Shown here piece after piece: positions 1-6,254 of a DNA stretch of 6,254 nt. The position numbers were made by a program, and so were the translations under genes. The stretch lies in the NCBI GenBank assembly GCA_007117235.1, contig SKGY01000166.1, positions 1 to 6,254 of the forward strand. The letters run 5' to 3'. Source of the DNA: Balneolaceae bacterium (GTDB lineage: Bacteria > Bacteroidota > Rhodothermia > Balneolales > Balneolaceae). Positions within the stretch are counted from its first letter, which is position 1. Each line of letters begins with the position of its first letter. The notes under the pieces are model-generated. The model was not told the DNA's origin, did not search any database, and was given only the letters and a program-made list of their open reading frames with translations.

Positions 1-2
1 AG

Positions 3-1115
3 TTATCCTTCAACTGTTAAAGATTCAATCTCACCAACAAGTTCATCAAACTCTTCATCACCTATATTGGGAACTGACAGTTTCCTCAAATCAATGTTAG
101 GGTGCATACTCAATGACTTCGCTGAGTGAAACCTCACATAAAAATCCGGATCAACCAATAACCATTTTAAAAAAGGAATACTCTCTGTTTTGCCAAATAC
201 TCCCAACGCTTTGGCTATGGCTTCCCTAACCTCACTATATTGAGACGAAATAAACTCAGAGTAGAGCTTCTCCAGGATCTCTTCCATACCAAACAATGCC
301 AGCACATCAATCAACGCAACAACGATGGCTGGAGAATAATCTTCCGATGGAATCTCCATAAATTCATTAAGCAAGAACTCTGCACTTTCATAAAACCCAA
401 GCTCACCAAGTGTGCGAATCATCAATGCAGTTCGCTCTACGTTGTAATTTCTTTCATCTATAAGCTGCATCAATAACTTCGACTCTTCAATCCTGTCATC
501 AGATGATTTCAGCTGAAATTCTGAAAACACATCATTCAACGCCTGATTCGACAGACCATCATTTGATAATAAATTTCGAATCGCATCTTTTTTTTGACCT
601 GCCGAGCCATGACTTATAATTGCCATACATGCTGCATAGGCAAGCATTGGGTGATCTGATTTTGTGTAAGAGTAAATCTTTGGTAAAAACCTCTCCTTAA
701 TCTCTGTTTTTCTCGAAAAGTAGAGGCACGCTTTTGCTTGTTCCAAAGGGTTTTTTGAATTGAACCGTCCAATGAAATACTCCCTGATTTCAGACAAGTT
801 CATAATTCGTTTAAGTCTCACCTCTTCGTCACCTTCAAGTGTCTTATCCAATTCGTTGGATATCTGTAACAGGATTGAGTAGTCTGTTTTTGTGGAGAGA
901 TTCTTCTTTAGGTCAGACAGTGATAATTCTCCGAGTGTATACATAATCACAACTTCAGATAAATCTTCCCTGATTTTTTTCTTCCGCTTTTCTGCAAGCT
1001 GAAGCATCCATCTGCTATAGATAGCGCCTACAAATACAATTAGACTGAAAATTGCCAAAATTACGACAACAGTCAGCACAATTTGTTCTGCATGGGTATT
1101 TAAAAAGTCGATCAA
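3..1115 (-). CDS. Membrane-anchored HEAT-repeat protein, function unknown
   Basis: A 370-residue protein. Residues 12-33 form one strongly hydrophobic segment (from IVLTVVVILAIF to VGAIY), followed by a basic stretch (AEKRKKKIR, 41-49). By the positive-inside rule this predicts a short outside N-terminus and a large cytoplasmic domain. From about residue 122 to 340 the sequence reads as repeated amphipathic helix pairs of HEAT/armadillo type, clearest at 225-252, 261-290 and 293-340 (SEVREAIAKALGVFG, then DPDFYVRFHSAKSL). HEAT solenoids usually bind other proteins; no catalytic motif is visible. The start is TTG at 1115-1113: it is the first usable start after the upstream stop in this frame, the next Met is residue 37, and only the TTG start includes the whole membrane segment. 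The gene follows the receiver gene by 9 bp and is probably cotranscribed and translationally coupled with it. The stop lies at the left window edge. Family recognition is good, but the specific role is unknown. Confidence 0.88.
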   Translation of the reverse strand: MIDFLNTHAEQIVLTVVVILAIFSLIVFVGAIYSRWMLQLAEKRKKKIREDLSEVVIMYTLGELSLSDLKKNLSTKTDYSILLQISNELDKTLEGDEEVRLKRIMNLSEIREYFIGRFNSKNPLEQAKACLYFSRKTEIKERFLPKIYSYTKSDHPMLAYAACMAIISHGSAGQKKDAIRNLLSNDGLSNQALNDVFSEFQLKSSDDRIEESKLLMQLIDERNYNVERTALMIRTLGELGFYESAEFLLNEFMEIPSEDYSPAIVVALIDVLALFGMEEILEKLYSEFISSQYSEVREAIAKALGVFGKTESIPFLKWLLVDPDFYVRFHSAKSLSMHPNIDLRKLSVPNIGDEEFDELVGEIESLTVEG

Positions 1116-1124
1116 AAGGAAAGG

Positions 1125-1502
1125 TTATTGATTTAAAACTCTATTCAAACGAAGCAGAAACTCATCCATTTTAAATGGTTTTGGAACATATTCCATAGCT
1201 CCCAATTTAAACCCTCTTGATACATCTTCAACTCTTTTTTTGTTTGAAAGCATAATCACTTTTATGCCGGTTGAGTCGAAGGACTCATCGTCCTGGAGTT
1301 CTTGTAGAATTTCGAATCCTGATTTACCCGGTAACATGATATCTAAAACTACAAGATCGGGCTTCAACTCTTTTATTTTCTCAAGGCCTTCAACACCATT
1401 TTTAGAATGATGGACTATATATCCCAATGACTTGAGCCTGTAAAGTATTAACCTTGCGGTCATCTCTTCATCTTCAACAATAAGAATCGTTTTTTGACTC
1501 AT
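1125..1502 (-). CDS. Stand-alone response regulator receiver (CheY-like)
   Basis: A 125-residue protein made of a single receiver domain with no output domain. All the key residues are visible: the acidic pair E10-D11 that helps hold Mg2+, phospho-acceptor D54 in LVVLDIMLPG, the switch Ser S86 in VIMLSN, the aromatic switch Y105, and the conserved K108 in the cis-Pro motif PKPF. It should therefore be phosphorylated by a histidine kinase and act through protein-protein contact. No kinase gene is in the window. The ATG at 1502 gives the usual receiver N-terminus (KTILIVEDEE), so the start is secure; no Shine-Dalgarno is seen before it. The downstream gene encodes a membrane HEAT protein in the same frame, which makes that protein a candidate partner (inference). 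The gene is divergent from ddl. Confidence 0.95.
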   Translation of the reverse strand: MSQKTILIVEDEEMTARLILYRLKSLGYIVHHSKNGVEGLEKIKELKPDLVVLDIMLPGKSGFEILQELQDDESFDSTGIKVIMLSNKKRVEDVSRGFKLGAMEYVPKPFKMDEFLLRLNRVLNQ

Positions 1503-1660
1503 TGAGTTTTAAAATATTAATACGAACACACGAGTGGCATAAAAATACTAAATATTCATCCTTCGAACATAAACTTGTCGAGATTTTGTGGAATAGATCT
1601 CTAATTCTGTTTTTTTAGAGTGTTCTTTGTATCATCAATCAGCCTATAATCAACCCACTT
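1503..1660. promoter_or_regulatory. Divergent intergenic region between receiver gene and ddl
   Basis: This 158-bp AT-rich spacer separates two divergent starts, so promoters for both units should lie here. On the plus strand a perfect TATAAT occurs at 1645-1650, only 10 bp before the ddl ATG, but no convincing TTGACA-like box sits 16-18 bp upstream. A TAATTCTG at 1602-1609 is one mismatch from the Bacteroidota -7 consensus TAnnTTTG, but the nearest upstream TTTG (1585-1588) is too close. On the minus strand I see no clear promoter. I find no ORF, RNA gene or strong hairpin. The role as a promoter region follows from the layout; the exact elements are uncertain. Confidence 0.5.
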
Positions 1661-2842
1661 ATGACTAAAAATCTTGTTATTGCATTTGGCGGAGTATCCC
1701 CTGAGCACGAAGTATCGGTACTGACTGCCATGCAAGCAATTGCAGCACTTAATGATTCTGAATTTAACCTTGTACCGCTTTATATCTCAAAATCCGGAAG
1801 ATGGTATTCGGGTAATACGTTGCTCGAACTGGAGAATTTTAAAGATCTAAAAGACCTCGAGGCAAATGCTATCCCATGTCATTTTACACTGAATGAACTT
1901 GGCCAGGCGGTATTATCTGAAGAAAAAATCGGCATCTTTTCTAAGAAGCGTGACATTTTAATTTACTCAGTTCTTACTGCTTTTCACGGGGCATCTGGTG
2001 AAAATGGCTCATTTCAGGGTATTTGTGAAACATATAATATTCCTTATACGGGGAGCGGCGTGATGGGCTCATCTGTAGGCATGGATAAAGTGACTGCCAA
2101 GAAGCTCTGCGAAGCTGATCGAATAGCAGTTGTGGAAGGAATTGATTTTTATGAAGACGAGTGGGTTGAAAGTGAGGATCACTATATTAATGATGCTGAA
2201 AATATCGGGTATCCACTTATTGTAAAGCCTGTTCATCTGGGAAGCAGTATTGGAGTAGCACAGGCAAAAAATCGTGATGAACTTAAAACCGCAATCGAAA
2301 CAGCTTTCAGATATGACGCGCATCTATTAGTGGAAAAAGCAGTGTCACCTTTAATGGAGATCAACTGCTCGGTGCTGGGTACTCCTGAATCTAATCGAGC
2401 CAGTGTATGCGAAAGGCCTCTCGGTAAAGAAGAACTTCTCTCTTTTAGTGATAAATACTTGAGAGATGATGCAGCTAAGGGTATGGCATCAGCTGATCGT
2501 GTAATTCCCGCAGATATAAAGCCGGAGCTGGCTAAATCAATTCAAGAAACATCACGAACAATTTTTAGATTATTTAACTGTAGTGGTCTGGCACGTTTCG
2601 ACTTTTTAGTTAACAAAGATACAGAACAATTCTATTTCAATGAGATAAACACCATCCCGGGATCATTCTCGTTCTATTTATGGAAAGAGTCCGGATTATC
2701 ATTTCCTGAGCTACTTCGTAAGTTAATTGAGATATCATTAAAACAGCACAAACAGAAAAACGGACGCATTCTTAGCTACGAAACAAACTTACTTAGTAAA
2801 AAAGCTGTTTCGGGTATTAAAGGCTTAAAAGGCACTAAATAG
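1661..2842 (+). CDS. ddl: D-alanine--D-alanine ligase
   Basis: An ATP-grasp enzyme that joins two D-Ala to give the dipeptide added to the UDP-MurNAc tripeptide in cytoplasmic peptidoglycan synthesis. The N-terminal domain (about 3-140) has FGGVSPEHEVS (9-19, with E15) and the segment FHGASGENGSFQG (108-120). The ATP-grasp part (about 145-360) has IVKPVHLGSSIGV (187-199), the EINCSVLG strand (233-240), ARFDF (R312, D314) and FNEINTIPGS (E328, N330 for Mg2+; GS oxyanion region). DKY at 264-266 places Y266 where E. coli DdlB has Tyr216, supporting D-Ala rather than D-lactate as second substrate. At 393 residues it is longer than DdlB (306); it belongs to a longer subfamily with a K/G-rich C-terminal tail (361-393). 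N115 stands where Asp is usual in the GEDG motif. The ATG lies just before the first beta strand, so the start is secure. It heads a three-gene run. Confidence 0.96.
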   Translation: MTKNLVIAFGGVSPEHEVSVLTAMQAIAALNDSEFNLVPLYISKSGRWYSGNTLLELENFKDLKDLEANAIPCHFTLNELGQAVLSEEKIGIFSKKRDILIYSVLTAFHGASGENGSFQGICETYNIPYTGSGVMGSSVGMDKVTAKKLCEADRIAVVEGIDFYEDEWVESEDHYINDAENIGYPLIVKPVHLGSSIGVAQAKNRDELKTAIETAFRYDAHLLVEKAVSPLMEINCSVLGTPESNRASVCERPLGKEELLSFSDKYLRDDAAKGMASADRVIPADIKPELAKSIQETSRTIFRLFNCSGLARFDFLVNKDTEQFYFNEINTIPGSFSFYLWKESGLSFPELLRKLIEISLKQHKQKNGRILSYETNLLSKKAVSGIKGLKGTK

Positions 2843-2855
2843 ATTAATCTGAAAT

Positions 2856-4304
2856 ATGTACTACAAAAATTATTCTCTGTTTTTACTGTTAATCGCAGCT
2901 CTTCTAATTCAATCGTGTGGAAGTAGCAGTACAGTCACCGTTGTTCCTGAAGGGCCAAGAAGTGCAGCCGCAGCTGATACAACAATCGACGAAGACACAT
3001 TTCGCCAGCTTACAATCGGTGTAATAGATCCTGTCACAAATTTTGACCCATTATTTGCTGAGGATTTAAGCACGATGAGGGTGCTATCACTCATTTATGA
3101 CGGATTGTTTACGCTATCCGCTGATGGCTCAGTAACACCTGCATTGGCAGCATCACATTCAGTTTCAGATGACCGGCGAGAGTATGTGGTTCAAATAAAC
3201 AGAGATCATTTTTTCCATGATAGTAATGCTTTTGTATCAGGTGTTGGTCGGAGAATTCATGCCAACGACATTAAATGGGCATTTGAGCGAACAGCTTTAG
3301 TAACCGTGCCTGAGCATGCGGGAAATTTATTGATGAATATTGAAGGCTATGAGCGCTATTTTCTTGAACAGAGAAACATTTACGATACATCAAAACGAGT
3401 TGTAAGTGATGTATCAGGAATTGAAGTCAGAAATGCGGATACAGTAATATTTCGTTTAAAAGAGCCTGATTCGGATTTTCTAAAAAAACTAGCCTCGCCC
3501 TACCTATTTATCTATCCTCGTGAAGCATTACAGAGAAGTGACAGGTCGCTATCATCCCGCCCCGTCGGAACCGGATTATATTCATTAAGAGATAGAGAAG
3601 AAAATCGTATAATTTTTTCTAAACGGACCACAGACGAGAGCCTTAACAGACTTGCCGATCGAATTGATATTATAAAATTTCAAAATGAAGGTGAACTTTT
3701 TCAGCAGTTTATTCTTGGGAATGTAGATTTCATCCCAGAAGTTGGGCCAAGTAGTTCATATCAGCTCGTATCAGATGAAGGCGACCTTGTCGGGAGTTAT
3801 CGCGATCAATTTAAAATGACGCTTCATAACAGTCATAGATTAATTTCTCTATATCTAAACAGTAATAGTAGTATTGATAACAGCTGGCTTCAATCTCGTT
3901 TGATCGATCTGAATGAAGACTTATTTGAATATCGCGCTAACTTCGTATTCAATTTTGAAGCCGATACTTTAACTACTTATGAGTCACAATTTGACGAATA
4001 CTATATTCGATTCACTGATGATATTTTTGCCCGTTCACTGTTTTCGCAAATTAATAGTGCTGTTCTGACCCCCGATGCCAGTCTAAATTTCGTAGATATC
4101 CGTGTGGTTATACCTGAAATTTCTCTTTATTCTAGAACTATTGACTCATTTCACCAACGCTTTTTTAATCAACAAAGTGGTTGGCTTACAGCTGAATCTG
4201 AAATTGTCTCGGTTTATCAAAATCACATCAGCGGAATAGAAGCTTCTGATGTGCCTTGGTTAATTGACGTCAGAAATATCCGGATAAGTGCTTCTCAACA
4301 ATAG
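2856..4304 (+). CDS. Lipoprotein related to family 5 (Opp/Dpp-type) ABC substrate-binding proteins
   Basis: A 482-residue protein. Residues 1-20 are a lipoprotein signal peptide with a hydrophobic core (LFLLLIAALLI) and lipobox IQSC, making C21 the lipidated residue; a Ser/Ala-rich linker follows (to about 50). Residues 52-320 match the N-terminal part of SBP_bac_5 proteins: TIGVIDPVTNFDPLFA, LIYDGLFTLSADGSVTPALA, a helix with IHANDIKWAFERT, and RPVGTGLYSL, the usual GTGPY-like signature. Known family members bind peptides, nickel or murein peptides for ABC import. No permease or ATPase gene is adjacent, so it is an orphan binding protein in this window. After LISLYLNSNSS (329-339) the usual RQAL/AIDR-type helix and the following lobe are not recognisable; the last 140 or so residues are divergent. 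It starts 13 bp after ddl and ends 3 bp before nadK, so it is probably cotranscribed. Ligand unknown. Confidence 0.85.
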   Translation: MYYKNYSLFLLLIAALLIQSCGSSSTVTVVPEGPRSAAAADTTIDEDTFRQLTIGVIDPVTNFDPLFAEDLSTMRVLSLIYDGLFTLSADGSVTPALAASHSVSDDRREYVVQINRDHFFHDSNAFVSGVGRRIHANDIKWAFERTALVTVPEHAGNLLMNIEGYERYFLEQRNIYDTSKRVVSDVSGIEVRNADTVIFRLKEPDSDFLKKLASPYLFIYPREALQRSDRSLSSRPVGTGLYSLRDREENRIIFSKRTTDESLNRLADRIDIIKFQNEGELFQQFILGNVDFIPEVGPSSSYQLVSDEGDLVGSYRDQFKMTLHNSHRLISLYLNSNSSIDNSWLQSRLIDLNEDLFEYRANFVFNFEADTLTTYESQFDEYYIRFTDDIFARSLFSQINSAVLTPDASLNFVDIRVVIPEISLYSRTIDSFHQRFFNQQSGWLTAESEIVSVYQNHISGIEASDVPWLIDVRNIRISASQQ

Positions 4305-4307
4305 CCT

Positions 4308-5177
4308 ATGAAATTTTGCATTCTTGCTAATCCCAAAAAGTACTCTGTTCAGGAGCCTCTTGAGCAAGTTATAAATTGGTGCAAAAATAACCGGGTCTAT
4401 CTTTCTGTTTCGTCTGAACTTCAGCACCACTTTTCCTCAATTTTGGATCACTCTTCAGTCACTATTACCGTAACCGAAGAAGAAGCTGTTAAAAATGCTG
4501 ATTACATCATTTCCATTGGTGGTGATGGAACAATGCTGCATACAGCCCAGCTAATGAAACCCAGATCAATACCTGTTTTGGGCATCAATACAGGAAAGCT
4601 TGGTTTTATGGCAAACATTCAGCCTGAATCTATTGAGAAGGCTTTGGATGCTATAAAAGAGAAAAACTACATCCTTGATAAACGGTACTTGCTGAAAGCA
4701 AAATTATCAGATGGTGAGGAGTTTTATGCCTTAAATGAGTTTCTTTTTTCAAAAAAAGACACCTCTTCTATGATTACCCTGCAGGCAGAATATGATGGTA
4801 TATTTATAAATAATTATTGGGCTGACGGCCTTTTAGTCTCCACCCCCACAGGGTCTACTGCTTATAATTTATCTGCCGGTGGGCCCATTGTTCTTCCGAA
4901 TACACCTATCTTGCTATTAACTCCAATAAATCCTCACACGCTTACAACACGACCGTTGGTATTACCTTCAGATCGACCTTTAGTTATTAAAAGTGAAACT
5001 GAGAGTATCAACACTCTATTCTCTTACGATGGAAAGGTTGTGAGTACAGATGACAAGCTTAAGGTGGAAATTACCTGCAGTGATTATTTTATTGAGCTTA
5101 TACAATTTCCTGATCAAAATTATTTTGAAACGCTGCGTGGCAAATTGATGTGGGGTTTAGACAAGAGGGAAGATTAA
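4308..5177 (+). CDS. nadK: NAD kinase
   Basis: Phosphorylates the 2'-hydroxyl of the NAD adenosine ribose to make NADP in the cytoplasm, using ATP or polyphosphate depending on the enzyme. At 289 residues it has the usual length. Diagnostic motifs are all present in order: GGDGTML (71-77, catalytic D73), LGINTGKLGFMA (91-102), the NE motif at N143-E144, the Gly/Thr-rich segment ADGLLVSTPTGSTAYNLSAGGP (starting 172), and TPINPHTLTTRPLV (205-218). The C-terminal part is a beta-sandwich ending in the usual FxxTLRxKL-like stretch (FETLRGKLMW). The ATG lies 3 bp after the binding-protein stop with no Shine-Dalgarno, so it probably depends on translational coupling or an unstructured A/T-rich leader. 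It is last in the ddl run; the next gene is 132 bp away. Confidence 0.97.
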   Translation: MKFCILANPKKYSVQEPLEQVINWCKNNRVYLSVSSELQHHFSSILDHSSVTITVTEEEAVKNADYIISIGGDGTMLHTAQLMKPRSIPVLGINTGKLGFMANIQPESIEKALDAIKEKNYILDKRYLLKAKLSDGEEFYALNEFLFSKKDTSSMITLQAEYDGIFINNYWADGLLVSTPTGSTAYNLSAGGPIVLPNTPILLLTPINPHTLTTRPLVLPSDRPLVIKSETESINTLFSYDGKVVSTDDKLKVEITCSDYFIELIQFPDQNYFETLRGKLMWGLDKRED

Positions 5178-5253
5178 CTCACCCACTAATCAGCTATTCC
5201 TTTCTTCAATCCCTGTGATATTTCCCTTATCTTAAAGCGTATTTTACTAAGAC

Positions 5254-5275
5254 ATTTACCGCTATGACGGTAAAT
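5254..5275. repeat. 8-bp perfect inverted repeat upstream of mdh
   Basis: ATTTACCG (5254-5261) and CGGTAAAT (5268-5275) are exact reverse complements separated by the 6 bases CTATGA. The element lies 34 bp before the mdh ATG, in the 132-bp spacer after nadK. No run of T follows on the plus strand, so it does not look like a standard intrinsic terminator for nadK. Its place suits either an operator or a hairpin in the mdh leader RNA. The repeat is seen directly; any function is inference. The rest of the spacer (5178-5309) shows no ORF, RNA gene or convincing -35/-10 pair. Confidence 0.5.
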
Positions 5276-5309
5276 AAAGCCATAACCTCAATTTAAGATT
5301 GAACTTACT

Positions 5310-6254
5310 ATGAAAGTAACTGTTGTAGGAGCCGGTGGTAATGTTGGCTCAACTGTAGCTTATACCATCGCTGAGCGTGATTTTGCGAAAGAAGTAATCA
5401 TGCTGGACATTGAGAAAAAAGACGGAGATAAAACATTTTATCCATCAAAAGGGCGTGCACTTGACCAGTGGGAAACTGCACCTATAGTTGGCTTTGACAC
5501 TCGGTTAGTTGGAACTGTTGACTATGCAGACACAAAAGATTCTGATGTTTGTGTAATTACAGCCGGTGTACCGCGCAGACCGGGAATGAGCCGTGATGAT
5601 CTACTTGGAATAAACGGAAAGATAGTTAAAAGCGTGACTGAAGAGCTCGTTAAGCAATCACCGAACACTATCATCATTGTTGTTTCCAACCCTCTTGATG
5701 TAATGACATACGTAGCACACGCATCCAGCGGACTTAAGTCGACTCAGGTGATGGGTATGGCCGGTATACTAGATACTGCCCGCTATCGCGCTTTTTTAGC
5801 TGAAGAATTAAATGTTTCACCAAAAGATATTCAGGCACTGCTAATGGGCGGCCATGGTGATACAATGGTTCCTCTGCCAAGATATACTACAGTATCAGGC
5901 ATTCCCGTTACTCAGTTAATTGACGAGAATAGACTGAACGAAATTGTTGATCGCACCAAAAAGGGTGGCGGAGAAATTGTCGGGCTTATGGGTACATCAG
6001 CTTGGTATGCTCCCGGAGCTGCAGCTGCTCAAATGGTAGAAGCAATTATGTTGGACCAAAACCGAATCTTTCCATGCTGCGCACTTTTAAATGGCGAGTA
6101 TGGCATTGAAGACCTCTTTTTAGGCGTACCCGTTAAGCTTGGAAAAGGAGGAATTAAGGAGATTATTGAAGTTGACTTAAACGAATCAGAAAAAGAACTT
6201 CTAAGAGCATCAGAAGAAGCCGTTCGCGAAACAGTGAATGACTTCAAAAAGCTG
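5310..6254 (+). CDS. mdh: Malate dehydrogenase (LDH-like type), 3' end cut by window
   Basis: Catalyses reversible oxidation of malate to oxaloacetate with NAD in the TCA cycle. The frame is open from ATG 5310 to the last base, 315 codons. It starts MKVTVVGAGGNVGSTVA (dinucleotide loop, 7-13), with D33 ending the second strand as in NAD-dependent enzymes. Catalytic and substrate residues are visible: R89 and R95 in GVPRRPGMSR (R89 replaces the Gln of lactate dehydrogenases and marks malate/oxaloacetate specificity), N127 in VVSNPLD, D155 and R158 in GILDTARYR, and H182 in GGHGD. The C-terminal GVPVKLGKGG is also typical. Against the usual family pattern it has an extra Gly in the nucleotide loop and about 7 extra residues after D33 (36-47). 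Family lengths are about 310-315, so only a few codons are likely missing. No Shine-Dalgarno precedes the ATG. The 132-bp gap suggests its own promoter. Confidence 0.96.
   Translation, partial: MKVTVVGAGGNVGSTVAYTIAERDFAKEVIMLDIEKKDGDKTFYPSKGRALDQWETAPIVGFDTRLVGTVDYADTKDSDVCVITAGVPRRPGMSRDDLLGINGKIVKSVTEELVKQSPNTIIIVVSNPLDVMTYVAHASSGLKSTQVMGMAGILDTARYRAFLAEELNVSPKDIQALLMGGHGDTMVPLPRYTTVSGIPVTQLIDENRLNEIVDRTKKGGGEIVGLMGTSAWYAPGAAAAQMVEAIMLDQNRIFPCCALLNGEYGIEDLFLGVPVKLGKGGIKEIIEVDLNESEKELLRASEEAVRETVNDFKKL

Noticed and set aside
240..476. Plus-strand open frame of 78 codons
   Set aside because: It lies fully inside the HEAT gene on the other strand and has no recognisable domain; its composition looks like a reverse-strand shadow.
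588..595. Run of eight T (A8 on the coding strand) in the HEAT gene as a slippage site
   Set aside because: It encodes ordinary Lys codons in an intact frame, and neither shifted frame leads to a recognisable protein. A similar A7 run in nadK (4751-4757) is likewise unremarkable.
1599..1620. CTCTAA ... TTAGAG inverted repeat in the divergent region
   Set aside because: Only 6 bp arms with a 10-base loop in AT-rich DNA; easily chance and too weak for a terminator or a named operator.
1653..1659. ACCCACT before ddl and again after nadK (near 5182-5188) as flanking repeats of a moved cassette
   Set aside because: A 7-base match is expected by chance, and the genes between are core housekeeping genes with no mobile-element signs.
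2069..2323. Minus-strand open frame of 84 codons inside ddl
   Set aside because: It is antisense to conserved Ddl motifs and has no recognisable protein features.
1661..2842. Possible VanA-type D-Ala--D-Lac ligase (resistance gene)
   Set aside because: Tyr is retained at the DKY position (Y266) that is His in VanA-type ligases, and no vanH- or vanX-like gene is nearby.
2909..3094. Minus-strand open frame of 61 codons inside the binding-protein gene
   Set aside because: A shadow of the lipoprotein coding frame; low-complexity Ser/Ala/Val/Leu stretches mirror the linker.
5178..5253. Intrinsic terminator after nadK
   Set aside because: The only complementarity found (AGGGAA at 5166-5171 with TTCCCT at 5222-5227) has a 50-base loop; no GC-rich stem followed by T residues is present.
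6029..6247. Minus-strand open frame of 72 codons inside mdh
   Set aside because: Antisense to the conserved C-terminus of malate dehydrogenase; Ser/Phe-rich shadow.

Overview
The window carries six protein-coding genes of an AT-rich bacterium. None of the six starts has a recognisable Shine-Dalgarno sequence, which is typical of Bacteroidota and relatives. The malate dehydrogenase resembles, from memory, those of the Rhodothermota/Balneolota (Salinibacter-like), for example in its MGGHGDTMVPLPRYTTV and GTSAWYAPG stretches. The best guess is therefore a Balneolota or other Bacteroidota-group organism; this is inference, because no 16S or ribosomal-protein marker is present.

Left part (1-1502, minus strand): a two-gene unit. 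A stand-alone CheY-like receiver protein (1125-1502) comes first. Nine bases after its stop, and in the same reading frame, follows a membrane-anchored HEAT-repeat protein (3-1115) that starts with TTG. No histidine kinase or DNA-binding output domain lies in the window, so the HEAT protein is the obvious candidate partner or output of the receiver. The unit may continue beyond the left edge.

Middle (1503-1660): a 158-bp AT-rich divergent intergenic region that must hold the promoters of both flanking units.

Right-centre (1661-5177, plus strand): a tight three-gene run. It holds D-alanine--D-alanine ligase (ddl), an orphan lipoprotein related to family 5 (oligopeptide-type) substrate-binding proteins, and NAD kinase (nadK). 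Gaps of 13 and 3 bp point to one transcript. It joins peptidoglycan precursor synthesis, an envelope binding protein without permease or ATPase genes, and NADP supply.

Right end (5178-6254): a 132-bp spacer with a perfect 8-bp inverted repeat, then malate dehydrogenase (mdh, TCA cycle). The mdh frame is open to the last base; its 315 codons already match the family's usual length, so only a few codons are probably missing.

Most of the window is ordinary housekeeping. The less ordinary points are the receiver/HEAT pair with its in-frame junction, the orphan binding protein with an unrecognisable C-terminal third, and the altered NAD-binding region of the malate dehydrogenase. I do not see a clearly new defence, mobile or RNA system.
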